NCBI GenBank assembly: GCA_946699065.1
Contig: CAMPDV010000109.1
Location: 124,001-188,000, forward strand
Source: Loxodes magnus
Lineage: Eukaryota > Ciliophora > Karyorelictea > Loxodida > Loxodidae
DNA: 64,000 nucleotides
Reading direction: 5' to 3'
Positions 11,179 to 22,292 of this stretch are shown one piece after another. The notes under the pieces were generated by a model that made no database searches, had not been told where the DNA came from, and worked only from the letters and a program-made list of their open reading frames with translations. The position numbers and the translations under genes were made by a program. The first letter of the stretch is position 1; each line of letters opens with the position of its first letter.

Positions 11179-12015
11179 ATTGATATCTCTTCCAAAAGAG
11201 TTTTGCAATCCTTTGTATCTTACTTCATATAAGTTAATTAGGTTTGATACTTATATCTGGCTTCAGAGTGTCTAGTAGTTTATTAAATAAAAATCAGTAA
11301 AGCTTTCTATGCAGCTTAGTTAGCCTTTATCTAAGTTTTCTTAGATTTAATAGAGAATATGCCCTTTCTAAATTAAAATTTGGAAGTAGCGTAACTTTTG
11401 CTAATATTATGTTTCATTTCTTCCAAAACATGCATATTTCATAAAGTTCTCATAAATCTCGTCCGACTCACTTGGAATGCATCTACCTGAAACTGTGTTA
11501 CTATTCTATTAATCTTAAGGCGTGCAATAGCATTTTCCAGATTTGCAATCTAAGTCTGCTTTGCATAGCTCATTAGCTCCTAATTTTCCTTTTTATGTGT
11601 AGTATAAATTTTTATCTTTTAATAAATCTTTGTAAGAATAATGTCCTTATTATTCAATTATATTATCCAAATAATTCTAGCAGTTCAATTATTCAAACCA
11701 AAAGCTTTAGGAAAAATTACAATACTAGTTCTTAATTTTATCTAAGGCAAACTAGAAATTCTTAGGGACGCTTATAAAGTTTTTCCCAACTCCCTCAACT
11801 TTACTCATATTAATCTCTCAGTTTCTAAAATCTGAAATATAGCAAACTTCTTTCCAAACATTTACATTCTTAGATAGCATAATTTTCGTATCATTTGACT
11901 ATTTTTAAAAGCACATATCTTTTGAAACCTCTTCGCTGCAAGTCCAAGCAGGACATGATATTTATGAATGAACGATAACCAGAGTAACATATAATATAAA
12001 AATGTTCTTTTACAT
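11134..12015 (-). CDS. Secreted cysteine-rich protein, unknown function
   Basis: A 293-residue protein starting MQKNIFILYVTLVIVHSQ, a clear signal peptide, immediately followed by SCPAWTCSEEVSKDMCF. A second cysteine cluster, CKADLDCKSGKCYC then GRCIPS, lies near residues 148-177; its spacing resembles the C-x(5)-C-x(3)-C-x-C knots of secreted or surface proteins. There is no membrane span at the C-terminus. TGA encodes Trp at one inner position and the frame closes at TGA (11136-11134). The last 14 codons and the stop lie inside the 704-bp repeat. I do not recognise a named family; a ciliate surface or granule protein is plausible. A competing frame exists but lacks the signal peptide and the cysteine pattern. 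Confidence 0.7.
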
Positions 12016-12362
12016 TAGTTTTTATTTATTACTCTTAGCTCATTTAAATTTTAAGTTATTATCAAAACCTTATTTCTATACTTCATTATAGTACCTTAAC
12101 TAAATAACTTCTACTTATAGTCATCTCTTTTCCTTATTTCCCTTTATTCTACTTAGATTTTTACCTTATGGTATCTTTAACTACTGTAAAGGAAAACTTT
12201 GACTAAAATATTTACTAAAAAGTGTTGGTTATTCCATTTTTGAACTTTGAAATAGAAAATTTATAAGAGAAAATGAGATTTGAAGAGTTTATTTTAATTG
12301 CTGGTTGATATTTTGATTAAGATCTAAAGCATAAAAATGCTAAATTAAGTTTATGTTTTTGA
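12016..12362. other. Intergenic spacer
   Basis: AT-rich spacer between the stop of the upstream minus-strand gene and the start of the next one. It must hold the promoter of the cysteine-rich gene. Nothing else was recognised. Confidence 0.5.
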
Positions 12363-13373
12363 TCAATTCCATGGAAGGTCTTGGTAATAGAACTATTTAT
12401 CTGTTGCTTCTTGTGAATTAATGATATCCTTTGAGGTTTGCTCCCAGTCAGGTCTATACTTTAAGTCGTCTTCAAATCTAATATGCTAGTAAAAGAGAGT
12501 TTCATCGCTATATTTGGAAGCATCAAAAGCACTTGTCATCTTAATTTCTCCAATTTCAATTAAATCATCACTTGTTGGTTCTGGTTGAGCATATACAGTA
12601 AACAAAGTATCAACCTTATAACCATCTAAAACATTAAGATAGAAGGTATCTCCTTCTATTGGCTCAGATGAGAAAGCTCTGTGAACTTAAGTAGAAGGAT
12701 GAAGAACTAATCTGAATGGTAATTTAGGAGAAGATTCCTCATTTCCATTTTAATCGTATTTGGCCATATCACTCAGACCAACGAAATATGGATAGTCACT
12801 AGCTGTTCTAAATTTCTTTGCTACAGCCTTAAAGGTTAAAGAAGCCTTTGAGTTAAGACCTGGAACATGATTGGTCCAATCGTGTTCGAATAAATTGAAA
12901 CTGTCTTGTCCAGCGAGCTAGTACATAGCAACAAAATTTCCAGAGTACATTCCATCTCTCATGAATTTAACTCCTACTCCTGGAGCAATGTTAGGAGGAT
13001 TTGTAGTTGGTTTTCCTGCCAAAGAGATTCTGATAACAATATTTTCACATCCCTTAAAAACTCCTGTGAAGTGATGCTTTTCATTTGAAACGAAAGTTCC
13101 TTCAGCAACAAGTCCTACAGAATGAATGAGCTTAGGTCTAGTTTCAAGACCTAGGCATTACTTTGGCATATTATCTTAGAAGGCATCAAATGTTGTATCC
13201 ATGCTTTCTACAAAAAGTTCAGCTGCCTTGGCAGTTGAAAACCATTCTTAAGATCTAGTATCTTTGTGACACTATTCCATGACTATATCCTTCTTCTCTT
13301 TAGCTAATTTATCCTAATATTCATCAGCGTTTACGACCAGTAAAATGAGCAAGCAACCCAACAGATATTTCAT
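12363..13373 (-). CDS. Secreted protein, possibly catalase-like heme-fold
   Basis: A 336-residue protein with signal peptide MKYLLGCLLILLVVNA and no introns; it ends at TGA after LPWN. The core reads LVAEGTFVSNEKHHFTGVFK, then IVIRISLAGKP, GVGVKFMRDGMYSGNFVAMY and FNLFEHDWTNHVP. This order (ARG-like strand, VRFS-like strand, 'GxxxKFxxxG' and a following 'NFxxx') resembles the catalase-like fold found in some small heme peroxidase or catalase relatives. That is an inference from pattern only, and the usual proximal Tyr and distal His cannot be assigned with confidence. The protein probably acts in the secretory pathway or outside the cell. Codon use is ordinary for the window. It lies between the two 704-bp repeats and is not part of them. 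Confidence 0.8.
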
Positions 13374-14611
13374 TTTTTATAAAATGAAGCAAAAGCAAAT
13401 TTATATATTTTACACCACGTATTTAAATAAAGAGCTGCTAAAGTAAAATTTTATACTTAAACACTTATATAACTTATTTACCTTAGAATTATACACTTAG
13501 GCTTCTCAAGTAACCTATATTAGGATCTTCAATATCATTGACAGACTCAACTAAGTTTCTTGCTTTTTTCTAATAGTTTTGACACTCGTAAAGTCCTTTG
13601 ATAATATTTAGTATCTTCATCTTAAAGGTTACTCCTATGTCTGTTTTAATAAAAGTTAGCTGCAATTAAGTTATAATACCATGATTAATGAATCTCATAA
13701 AGTAAAAATGTCCATAAATAGGAAAATGTAATAATAGCTAGGTAGATTTAATATGACAATGTTGCTTAGAATAAAAAGCATTAATTAGAGATAAATAATT
13801 AAGCTAATTTCAATCTATTTAAGTAACTATTATCTATTACTTAATACAACAAAAAAGCACACTATGTATTCCTTTTCAGCTTGGACAGAAACTTTATATT
13901 TTGTGATTGATATAATGATGTTTAAATCTTTGGATTTTTAGTTAGAAAGGTATTTATAATGCGTATAAGTAAATCTTAGCAATAATATATTGGAAGACTT
14001 TTAAGAGTAAATTTATAGACATAAATAGAAACATTTAAGTAGATAGTACTTTTATTACAATAGATATATCTATATAGGAAAATTTGCAGATTAAACTTGA
14101 TTGCTAATTGTCTAAAGATAACTCTAAATAAAAAGTTGCATATAATTATTAAGTTATCTATTGCTTCTGCTATTCTAATATTCCAATAAAATAGTTTTAA
14201 ATAAGCGAAAGATTAAATTGCAGTAATTAGCCAAAAAGTTGAAGTTTGCATATATCCTACTTTGATTTAACCAATAGATATTTTATCTTCTATTAAAGCT
14301 TAAAGTATTTCACTAATTAGCATTATACTTTCTAAGTTAAATTAAATACTATCTTTAAATTTCCTAATTTCACCAAATAAAGCTAAAGCATTCAAAATTA
14401 TGCTTGGCAATAGTTACATAAATATTCCAGAGCAATATTATATATTAATTCTACTTATAACCAAATTAATTACTAAGCTAAAGTCATGGTATGATCCTTA
14501 CTAATACTTTAAGTATAAAAGATCATATTTAAGATAAACTTAATCTAATAATAGATTTAATATTAAAACCATCTAATTCTTAATAATCATTTTGGTAATT
14601 TTAATAATCAA
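13374..14611. other. AT-rich interval with a possible short minus-strand coding remnant
   Basis: Most of this is AT-rich with no feature. At about 13660-13480 the minus strand reads MKILNIIKGLYECQNYQ and continues KKARNLVESVNDIEDPNIGY, which looks like a TPR-type helix pair. It has no clear start, no end and no neighbours in frame, so it may be a gene remnant or chance. Confidence 0.3.
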
Positions 14612-15500
14612 TATCTGAACTTCTAATTATGTATTCATTATGAGATGAGAAAAGCTAGGAAACATTCCTTTTTAAGAGATGAAAAGTTTGAAAAGCTTAT
14701 GATGGCTTCAGATTTAAAATTAACTTAGAAATATAGATCTTAGATACAATTTATTTATTTAAGAATCATAGAGGTATATCCATATGAAAAATTCCATTTA
14801 GCATTATTAATAAAATTAAAAAAAAACATATATCTCTTAGCAAAATATTACTATTTTACCTAAAAATATGCTTTAGAAGCTTTTAAGATAGTAAGCAAAG
14901 ATAAAGATGATTTGTAACCTTTCTATTTAATAAATGTTTTATATATATTAAAAATTATCTTGCATCTATAGTAAAAGTATGTATATAATAGAATTATTAT
15001 ATTACATTTTAAAGCGTGAACTAATATATGATTTCTAATAATTGCAAACTTATAAAATTAAGATTTTCTGATTACACTAATGTATAAGCAGGTAGCATGT
15101 AATTTAAATTAAACTAGTTATTATAAAGCAATTTTATTTCATTTATTATAAATAGAAACTATTCATATCTATATCTAGCTTTCAAGCTATTTCAAACCTA
15201 TTAAGTATTTGGGCTATTAAAGCTATATTATTAAGATAATTACCCCCTATTTTTAGCTTAACTGCAAAGGATAGGTAAACTAAATAAAATTTTAAAGGAT
15301 AGAATATTTCATAGTAGTTAGTTAGATATAAATAAGCTTAGTTAGATTATTAAGAGGGCTAGAATTAGTAAGTAGTAGCAATCTAATTTTTAATATTTGC
15401 TAACTTTTAAGAATAAATAATAAATAGGAAATAGCATCAATCAATTGTATTATATTCTCCTTTTTATTCACATTGCTATATAGAATCAAAGCATTAACAT
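14612..15500. repeat. Diverged long repeat, unit II (uninterrupted paralogue)
   Basis: Consecutive blocks here match unit I at 293-404, 4511-4862, 5723-5850 and 9785-9895, in the same order and orientation. About 240 bp (15175-15410) have no visible match in unit I. No ORF is convincing. The locus serves as an empty-site reference for the LINE insertions in unit I. Confidence 0.75.
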
Positions 15501-15532
15501 TTTAAACTGCATATATAATGTATATAAAAGAT

Positions 15533-16236
15533 TAAGAATCTTTATGACTCTAAACTGTCTCATTATGCTTTACAATATGAATAAAATAAGCGTCAAGAGG
15601 TATTAAAATAATAAGAAGCGTATTAATGAATATAGTTAAAAGGTATAATTAGTATTTAGTTAGCTTATAGTAAATTATAATTAAGTAACTAGCTAAGAAT
15701 AAAGTGTAATTAAGTAGCTAAATGTATTTTAAAATAGATAGATAGAAATAAAAGTAATATGTAGTTCTAGAATAAAGAAGTCTAATCTTATTTTTATTAT
15801 TAAGCATTAAAGAGCAAATCTTTATAATAGAATTTATATTTTAAACATCATTATATTTTGAGTGATATATTTCATTCTTATCATGTAATTAGTTTCTAGT
15901 AATAAAGGAAATAAAATTGTAATAGTATAATTTATTTCTCAATCATTTTATAGTTTTAAAAGAGAAAAATAATTTTAAAGTAATATTAATTTTTATTCAA
16001 AGTATTAAGATAATAACTGTGCTATGTATCTGTACATTAACATAAACTTATTTAAACATTTTAACGGTAAATTTATTTGACATACAAGAAACACTCTAAA
16101 TATACAATGAAAATGAACAAAAGATAAATGAGATTAAAAGAGGATCAAAAGCATGTTCATAGGAAGAAAGAAGTAGGACGTATTTCGTTTTTCACTTCTT
16201 GGAAAGTTTAAATTATCTGTAGTCGATCAATACGAT
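15533..16236. repeat. 704-bp near-identical direct repeat, copy II
   Basis: It is identical to 10475-11178 apart from scattered single substitutions (for example in 'ctgtaca' versus 'ctgcaca', and 'aaactta' versus 'aagttat'). Its right end overlaps the 3' part of the minus-strand gene at 16157-17161, mirroring copy I. Confidence 0.9.
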
Positions 16237-17161
16237 CTTACTCTTCCCTTATAGCTTCAGCTGTTGTTTTGGGGATTTCGGAAAAACTGAATTAGTTCTA
16301 ATATGCTTCTTACATTTTAAGTGTCACTCTTGTCTTTATTAACGGAGCAAATATAACAGTCATCTGAAGTATGCTACCTTTTTTTAGAGTTTTCGTATTA
16401 AACCCTAAAATTCCACTTCCTTCTTACCTTAAATCAATTTCGTTATTTGAAAATTGCGAATTTTTATATCCTACTTCTAATTTTTGAAAGTTAGAAGTCT
16501 AAAAACAAATTCAATGAAGACCTAAGTCAGAATACTAAATTTACAAAAGGTTTAAATATTCCTAAATATTAAATACTAGAGTCTTATGGCTTTTCTTTTA
16601 ATTACCTATAATTAGCTCATCTTATTAGCTTTAAGACCTGTAGAAGTTGATTTTAAGTCCAGCTATAAACTTAGAGTTATAATAAACTCTAATCTTCTAA
16701 AATTAGAAATAGTCTAGTATTTATAAAGTATCCTACATATTCGTACAAATTATATTCTTCTAGTCTTCTGAATCTTTACACCCAAATAGGAACTTTTAGT
16801 TAAGTTGAGCTGAATTGTGTCTTACTTTGATCGTAAAGTGCTTCAAATATCAGTAATCTTTTACTATTGCATGCACATCCCATTAGTCAATTATTAAGCA
16901 ATTACAATATTTAGCGTAATAATTTTTATATAAATCAGTATTTCAGTAAATTAATAGCTACATTATCTCCTATTCTTCTTTATTCTTACTCTTAACTGCA
17001 ACTATTATTTCCCATCTCTCTATAATCCAACCACTTTAACATAACCACTAGAGACAGCATAGTTTAACTAGATTTAATGAATCTCTAAAATGATAAAAGT
17101 TAATATATAAAGTGAATAAGTAAAACCATTAAATTATGTTAGTTGCTTAAATATCTTCCAT
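16157..17161 (-). CDS. Protein with jacalin-like C-terminal region; N-terminus uncertain
   Basis: The minus-strand frame is open for 334 codons from ATG at 17161 to TGA at 16159-16157. The best-supported part (about 16850-16330) reads QWDVHAIVKDYWYLKHFTIK, FQKIRVYYNSKFIAGLKINF, LVFNIQEYLNLLQIQY, LHWICFQTSNFQKLEVG and EGSGILGFNTKTLKKGS. The series of short strands with 'I.GI+..Y', 'E.+..+', 'I..+.F.T....' and a final 'GF.......L' fits a jacalin-like beta-prism (inference). The N-terminal 60-80 residues are doubtful: another frame (with AVSSGYVKVVGLQRDGK) looks equally protein-like, so a mini-intron or upstream exon is possible. The last 26 codons and the stop fall in the 704-bp repeat. Confidence 0.55.
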
Positions 17162-17880
17162 TAATCTATACTATAAACTATCAATTCAATACTTTTTTTT
17201 TTTAATTAACTTTTAGAGTTTAAATTGACTAAATAAAGCACTAACTATATAGAATTTACGCTCTTTTTGTAAGAGCACTTCAGTAAGAATTCTTTAGAGA
17301 TGTTTGCTTTGCTTAGACTAAACTCCGAAATGATGCATTTATAATCTTACTAAATCCTAAAAGTTTCTTCATCTTATATTTAGGATCAAGAAATCAGATG
17401 CTTCATTCTTACTTCTCCCAATAAAAGTTTATTTCTCCTTCTAGTCCTAATTAAAATATAAAGGAGTGTGAATGAGACATATAGCTTTATAAATAAAATA
17501 GCTACATTAAATCTTACTTCAAATTATAATTGAAAAACGCATATAAAGGAAAGATACTTAGAGGAAACTAGGAATAGCAATTATAAATACTTTACTAAAT
17601 TAACTAATTTTCAAATAAAATCCATTTAAATAAGAATTACCATCTCTATACTAAACTACTAAGTCAGTGCCTTTTCAACTAATAAGTCTCATAGCTACTA
17701 TACCTTTTATATCTGATATTTGCATAGTAACTTAAACTTATCAGAAGTTGCCTTAACTCTATATTATCATCCCTCAAATGTAGATATCGTAATATGAATA
17801 GCATGAGGATTCTAGTAGATGGTGATTTAAAATTTAAATTATAAATAGTTAGCTCTATTTAGATTTAAAGGATAAACTTA
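17162..17880. other. AT-rich interval, possible upstream exon of the jacalin-like gene
   Basis: The minus strand around 17450-17290 is protein-like in one frame (MKHLISWSQIQDEETFRIQQ), but an 11-base T run near 17195-17205 breaks the frame towards the next gene. The interval also carries the promoter of the plus-strand gene at 17881. Confidence 0.3.
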
Positions 17881-20100
17881 ATGGAAGAGCAATTAGAATA
17901 GGAAATTATTGTCAAAGGAAAGTTTCTGTGCGAGATATGTAAAAAACCAACTCTCAATACCTGTTCAAAGTGCTTGACAGTATTCTATTGTAATAAATAG
18001 CACTAAAATGAGGACTGAGAGAATCATAAGAACTTTTGCATTCAAAAATAACTAGAAAACTCTCTTAGTTCTGCTTCTTTGAACGATACTTAGACTTTTA
18101 AGAAATTTACTAAAGAGAATGAAATTGAGTATGTATACTAGAGTGTGTGAAGGAAATTCGAGTCTCTTATACATATTTGTAATTAAGAGCCTCAAAAGGT
18201 TGTCACTTTGATTTTACACGACTTAAATATTTCTTCTGATGCCTTTACAAACTGCGCTTCTAGGTGAATTCTAGCTAGAGCTTACTTAATGCTTGACTAG
18301 CTTAAAGAGGCTAGATAAATAATATAGAAAATAGACTTGGAGAGTGATTTTTCCATGATTCCAATATAAATAAGATAAAGAATAATTTCCATCACAGCCA
18401 ATCTTTTGTACGCTTGTGGGACATTAAGTTTGACAGAAAAATGTTATTAGCAATATGGTAAAAACATAATATAACAGTATAAGCAAAATTCACTTGAATA
18501 CACTAATTTTTTATTTCAGCTTGCTGTGTTTTATGCTGAGTAAGGACTTTCATCAAAAGCAATTAATATATTCACTCAATGCAAGTAATTGAGATTAGAA
18601 TTACTGGGAACTATAGATGAGAGTGTTTCTGATTGTGATTATAATATAGGTATAGTCTGTCTTAATACTAAGCTTCTTAACAGGGCTAGAGAAGCTTTAG
18701 ATCAAGCTTTCATTTCAAGAAGTCAACTCCTGTCTCCTAACAGTCTAGAAGTAAGTGATGTTCTAGAAGCTTAAGGATGTCTTTTTATGGAAATACAGGA
18801 TTATCAGTTTGCTTTTGAAAAGCTAAAGTTATGCTATGGAATAAGAAAGTAGTTACTTATTAATGATCAGGGCTAGAATGATCGAGTTGCCAATAAGTTA
18901 ATGATTCTACACCAGAAAATCATGCAAAATGAAAGTTTGCTAGCTTAAAACAAAATACTAAGGATGAATAGCTTCATAAGGAATCAGTGGTAGAAAGTAT
19001 AGCTAAGTTAGCATGAAAAGCAAATATTAAGCTAAAGTTTTGACGATAGGAGTCAAGATAATTCCTTTTTTTCTAATAAAGTGAGTCCTAAATTAAGCCC
19101 AATTAATAAGTAATCCCCTGATAAATTAGGAAAATACTTGTAGTTTAAGTAAAAAAATTTATAATAGCTAGACATGCAATCTACAAGCAGATCCCAAAGC
19201 CCTATAACACCTAGAAAAAGCTTTCAAGAAACAAATAAGCAAAACCAAAGGGAATTTATAGTAGCTCTTGATCCTTCTTCAAATGAAAATAAGATAACGT
19301 TATAGTTATTCTATCCTGATCTAGAAAAGTATGAAACACTTACTATAAAAAGACTTTATTTGCATAAAAGTATTTTTATATCATGACCAAAAGCAAATAA
19401 GATCATAGCAATAGGTGGATATAAAAAGCTTAAGAAGAATAAGAAGTCGCTCAAATAGGTTCTCTTCATAACCAAAAACTAAAAAGTATGAGAATAGGCT
19501 GATTTAAAGATAGACAGATAATATCCATCAGCTGTTATTACTCATTAATAATAGCTTTATATAATAGGAGGAAAGCATATTAATCATAAAAAGAAGGAAG
19601 AATATTATTTAAAAAGTGTCGAAGCGCTGGATCTGAACAGACCTGATGAGTGAACTTAATGTTCACCTTGTCATATAGCAAGAGAATTGGCCACAGCAGT
19701 TTGCACGGACTCTAATATACTAGTTCTAGGAGGAAAAGCAACAGAAGATGGTTTTATAAATTGATTTTGTGAGATAGAGCAGTATAATATCAATCAGGAT
19801 TAATGAAATATATTATAAATATAAATTCCATAGCCTGTCATTTATTTAGGAGTTAATGCTAATCCTTTAATAATACTAGGAGGTCTTAATGATGAAGATT
19901 TGGATTAATCTTTTAACAAAATTATTAATTTGGATAACAACCAATAAACTACTTTTGCAACTGTTGCCTGCGTCAGTCAATGTATCGTTTTTAACTCCTT
20001 TATTTACGTATGACTATGGGAAGGAGAAAATAATTTTGTAGCCAAGATACATAAATATAGCTTGTTTTGGAATGAAATTTCATAGGAAGCTAACGAGTGA
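17881..20100 (+). CDS. MYND zinc finger - TPR - kelch-repeat protein
   Basis: A 739-residue single-exon protein. Residues 17-53 form a MYND finger with ligands C17, C20, C28, C31, C37, H41, H49 and C53; Trp46 of the conserved 'DWxxHK' is encoded by TGA (18016-18018). Residues about 90-345 are helical repeats of TPR type (LNRAREALDQAFISRSQLL, then a second helix pair with LKLCYGIRKQLL). A basic Ser/Gln-rich linker (345-460) precedes kelch-like blades marked by IIAIGGYKK, LYIIGGKH, ILVLGGKAT and IILGGLND. MYND and kelch domains both bind protein partners, so an adaptor role is likely; no enzymatic motif (such as SET) is present. The frame closes at TGA after SQEANE. Confidence 0.85.
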
Positions 20101-20718
20101 TAGATTGTATTATAGCTTTTAATACTTTTTTCTTTATTCTTAATTAAACAAATACTAGATTAACTAAATAAACCTTCCTCACTACAATCTAAATATTTAA
20201 ATAGTCTTAGTAATAACTAGTATTTGCCTTAATTTCAAATGATAAGAGCTTTATAGAAATATCCTTTTATACTTTAAACAATATAGAATTAAAGAAGCCT
20301 CTTTTCTTTTCTAGTTACTCAGAATTCAAAATTACATCTAAAATTTCCTATTTTTAATTACCTTTAAAAGGAATATTTGTAAAAGTATTCTTGATATAAG
20401 CTTAGAAATAATAAAATCTTATACCGTAAAATAAATAGTAGTAGTAGTTGGACTTAAATAACTATCTTAAGATATATTCATATTAAAATCCTTAAAGTGT
20501 AAAATTTTAGCTATGCTTTGTATTTCTTTTTCTATGAGATATTTATTAGGTGCTAATTGGGATCTCACTAAAGTCATTTTACCTTTCTTGCTAAGGTACT
20601 AAATTGATTTCTTATGCTAAATGACTGCCAATATATCAATGAGCCTTAAGTTAGTGCTTATAAAAGGTGCTTTAGCTTATAAAAGAATGTTAATAATTAA
20701 TTTCAGATTTTACAATAA
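20101..20718. other. Intergenic, AT-rich
   Basis: Spacer between two plus-strand genes. It contains no recognisable gene or RNA. Confidence 0.5.
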
Positions 20719-21328
20719 ATGTCTTAAGAAAAAGTTCCAGATGCACCACCTAGAGCTGAAATAGGTGGATAAGAAGAACATTTTGAATAATTAAAAGAGT
20801 ATCTAGATCAGAATGCTTAACTTGAGCAAAAGAAAGCAACTTAGCTACTCAAACAATATTCAAGTTCTTTAAGTTTTGCAAGCATTAAATATTTAGTGTT
20901 TGACTATGTGCCTGAAACTCCAGAAGAGATAGAACTGCTTTTTTTAGTTAAAAGTGTAAACTTTAATTTAGAGAGCTAAATGAAGATGCTTCAATTATAG
21001 CGCAATAGGATTTGGCGTAACTAGTACTATTTCTATTATTAATTGGAAAATTCTGCCAATACATTTGAAATTTTTAGGCCTATTTGTTGGGCCAACAGCT
21101 GGATATATCTTTGGAATATTAAACTCTACTGAGGAAATTTTAAGCAGATTTAGTAGTTTAGGAGTTGATTATAGATTAGGAAGGCATGCATAGTAGGAGA
21201 ATTTAAACTGGGGAAATATTGCAAGCATGAAGCCTACAGAATAGTAACCTTTAAATTATTAACTAACTAGAGAAAACTTATTAAATGTAGGATCAAAGTT
21301 TTCTACTCACTTAACATTATCTATCTGA
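20719..21328 (+). CDS. Small membrane protein with two transmembrane helices (16-nt intron)
   Basis: A 197-residue protein from exons 20719-20955 and 20972-21328. The N-terminal half is hydrophilic (PDAPPRAEIGGQEEHFEQLK; a helix with KKATQLLKQ). After the intron come two hydrophobic segments, AIGFGVTSTISIINW and LKFLGLFVGPTAGYIFGIL, the second Gly-rich, so a hairpin in a membrane is likely. The tail is polar (ASMKPTEQQPLNYQL). Without removing the intron the hydrophobic part would be read in another frame, which is the evidence for splicing. The frame closes at TGA (21326-21328). I recognise no family; a mitochondrial or ER hairpin protein is possible. Confidence 0.65.
20956..20971 (+). other. 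Predicted 16-nt spliceosomal intron
   Basis: The sequence gtaaactttaatttag has GT-AG ends. Its removal joins ...LFLVKS to RAKWRCFNYSAIGFG and restores one continuous frame. The size fits the 15-16 nt introns known from heterotrich ciliates. Confidence 0.6.
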
Positions 21329-21642
21329 TTCCTTTATCTAAGCATATTAATAAAGACTTTCTTCCATTTAGGTCTGAATATTACAAATCAGCTAATAAAT
21401 TGGTAGAAAGTTATATGACTAGAAAACTAAATCCCTTAGTCTTATAGCTCTTAGATAGCAGAATAATAATTAGCTTTATTTTAAAAGAAGCATATAATAT
21501 CTTATTAATAATAAACTGGAGATAGTTTCCAATTATTGTGTTTGATCAAATAAGAATATCTAAGTTTTATACCTTAATTATTAAAGGTTAATACAATAGA
21601 ATATCTCAGCAGCACTTTTTTTCTTTTTTAGTTTGCTACTCA
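21329..21642. other. Intergenic between convergent genes
   Basis: AT-rich 3' spacer between the membrane-protein gene and the Rab gene. No feature was seen. Confidence 0.5.
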
Positions 21643-22292
21643 TCAGTCATGTGACTTAATTTAACTACGGGTGTTTAATTATGCAAGTTATTCTGCATGA
21701 TTAATAATCCTTACATCGCTTTAGATTGAATCTCTTGCTTTTCAATCTTAGTATAAAATATCTGTTACTGTGGAAAAAGTATACTGTACATTATGACCTG
21801 ATTTTGCTGATGCCTCACAGAACCCACATAAATCTCATTCCCTCACTATATTTTCAGCTTCTTATTCACTCACTTATCTACTATTTGGATCATCCATCAC
21901 AAGATCAATCATATTTCCAACTAAAAATATGAAAACATTAGGATCAGCATTAGATCGAATTTCTCTGTATAAAAAGCGAATTACTGAATTCATCCAGTTA
22001 AGTCTTCAAATGATTCTTTAGTAGTAATATCATACATAAGAACCACTGCATGGGCATTCCTATAAAAGGTTCTAGTAATAGTTCTAAAGTTTTCTTATCC
22101 AGCTGTATCTCATATCTATAACTTAATTTTTGTATCTTTATGAACTATAGTTTTAGCTCCAAACTCTACACCGATTGTAACATTATGTTCCTCCTTAAAG
22201 TCCCCTGCGGTGAATTGAAGTAAAAAGCAAGACTTGCCTACTCCACTATCTCCTACTAGTATAATTTTAAATAGCACATCAACTGTTTCCAT
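21643..22292 (-). CDS. Rab-family small GTPase with a one-base frameshift
   Basis: About 216 residues from METVDVLFKIILVGDSGVGK (P-loop GDSGVGKS) through the switch I threonine in TIGVEFGA, switch II WDTAGQE and YDITTKESFEDL to the G5-like EASAKSG. GVEFGA and the overall pattern resemble the Rab2/4/14 group. At about 21995 the frame breaks: SFEDLT ends in one frame and WMNSVIRFLY starts in another, explained by one missing base. The G4 box reads VGNMIDL where families have NKxD. The C-terminus ends KSHD before TGA without prenylatable cysteines. The gene is either a decaying or atypical paralogue, or the sequence has one error. It is a membrane-traffic regulator if functional. It is divergent from the gene at 22347. 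Confidence 0.85.

Noticed and set aside
11169..11990. Alternative minus-strand frame of 273 codons overlapping the cysteine-rich gene
   Set aside because: It is open only because TAA and TAG are sense here. The chosen frame has a signal peptide, a patterned cysteine array and a longer span.
10475..16236. LTR retrotransposon with 704-bp LTRs around a 4.35-kb interior
   Set aside because: The interior holds ordinary host-type genes (cysteine-rich protein, catalase-like protein) and the diverged repeat arms. There are no gag, protease or integrase motifs, no TG...CA termini and no visible primer-binding site. The repeat arms continue outside both copies.
21990..22000. Mini-intron as the cause of the Rab frame break
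   Set aside because: All residues on both sides of the break are conserved Rab positions with no room for an intron; a single missing base explains it better.
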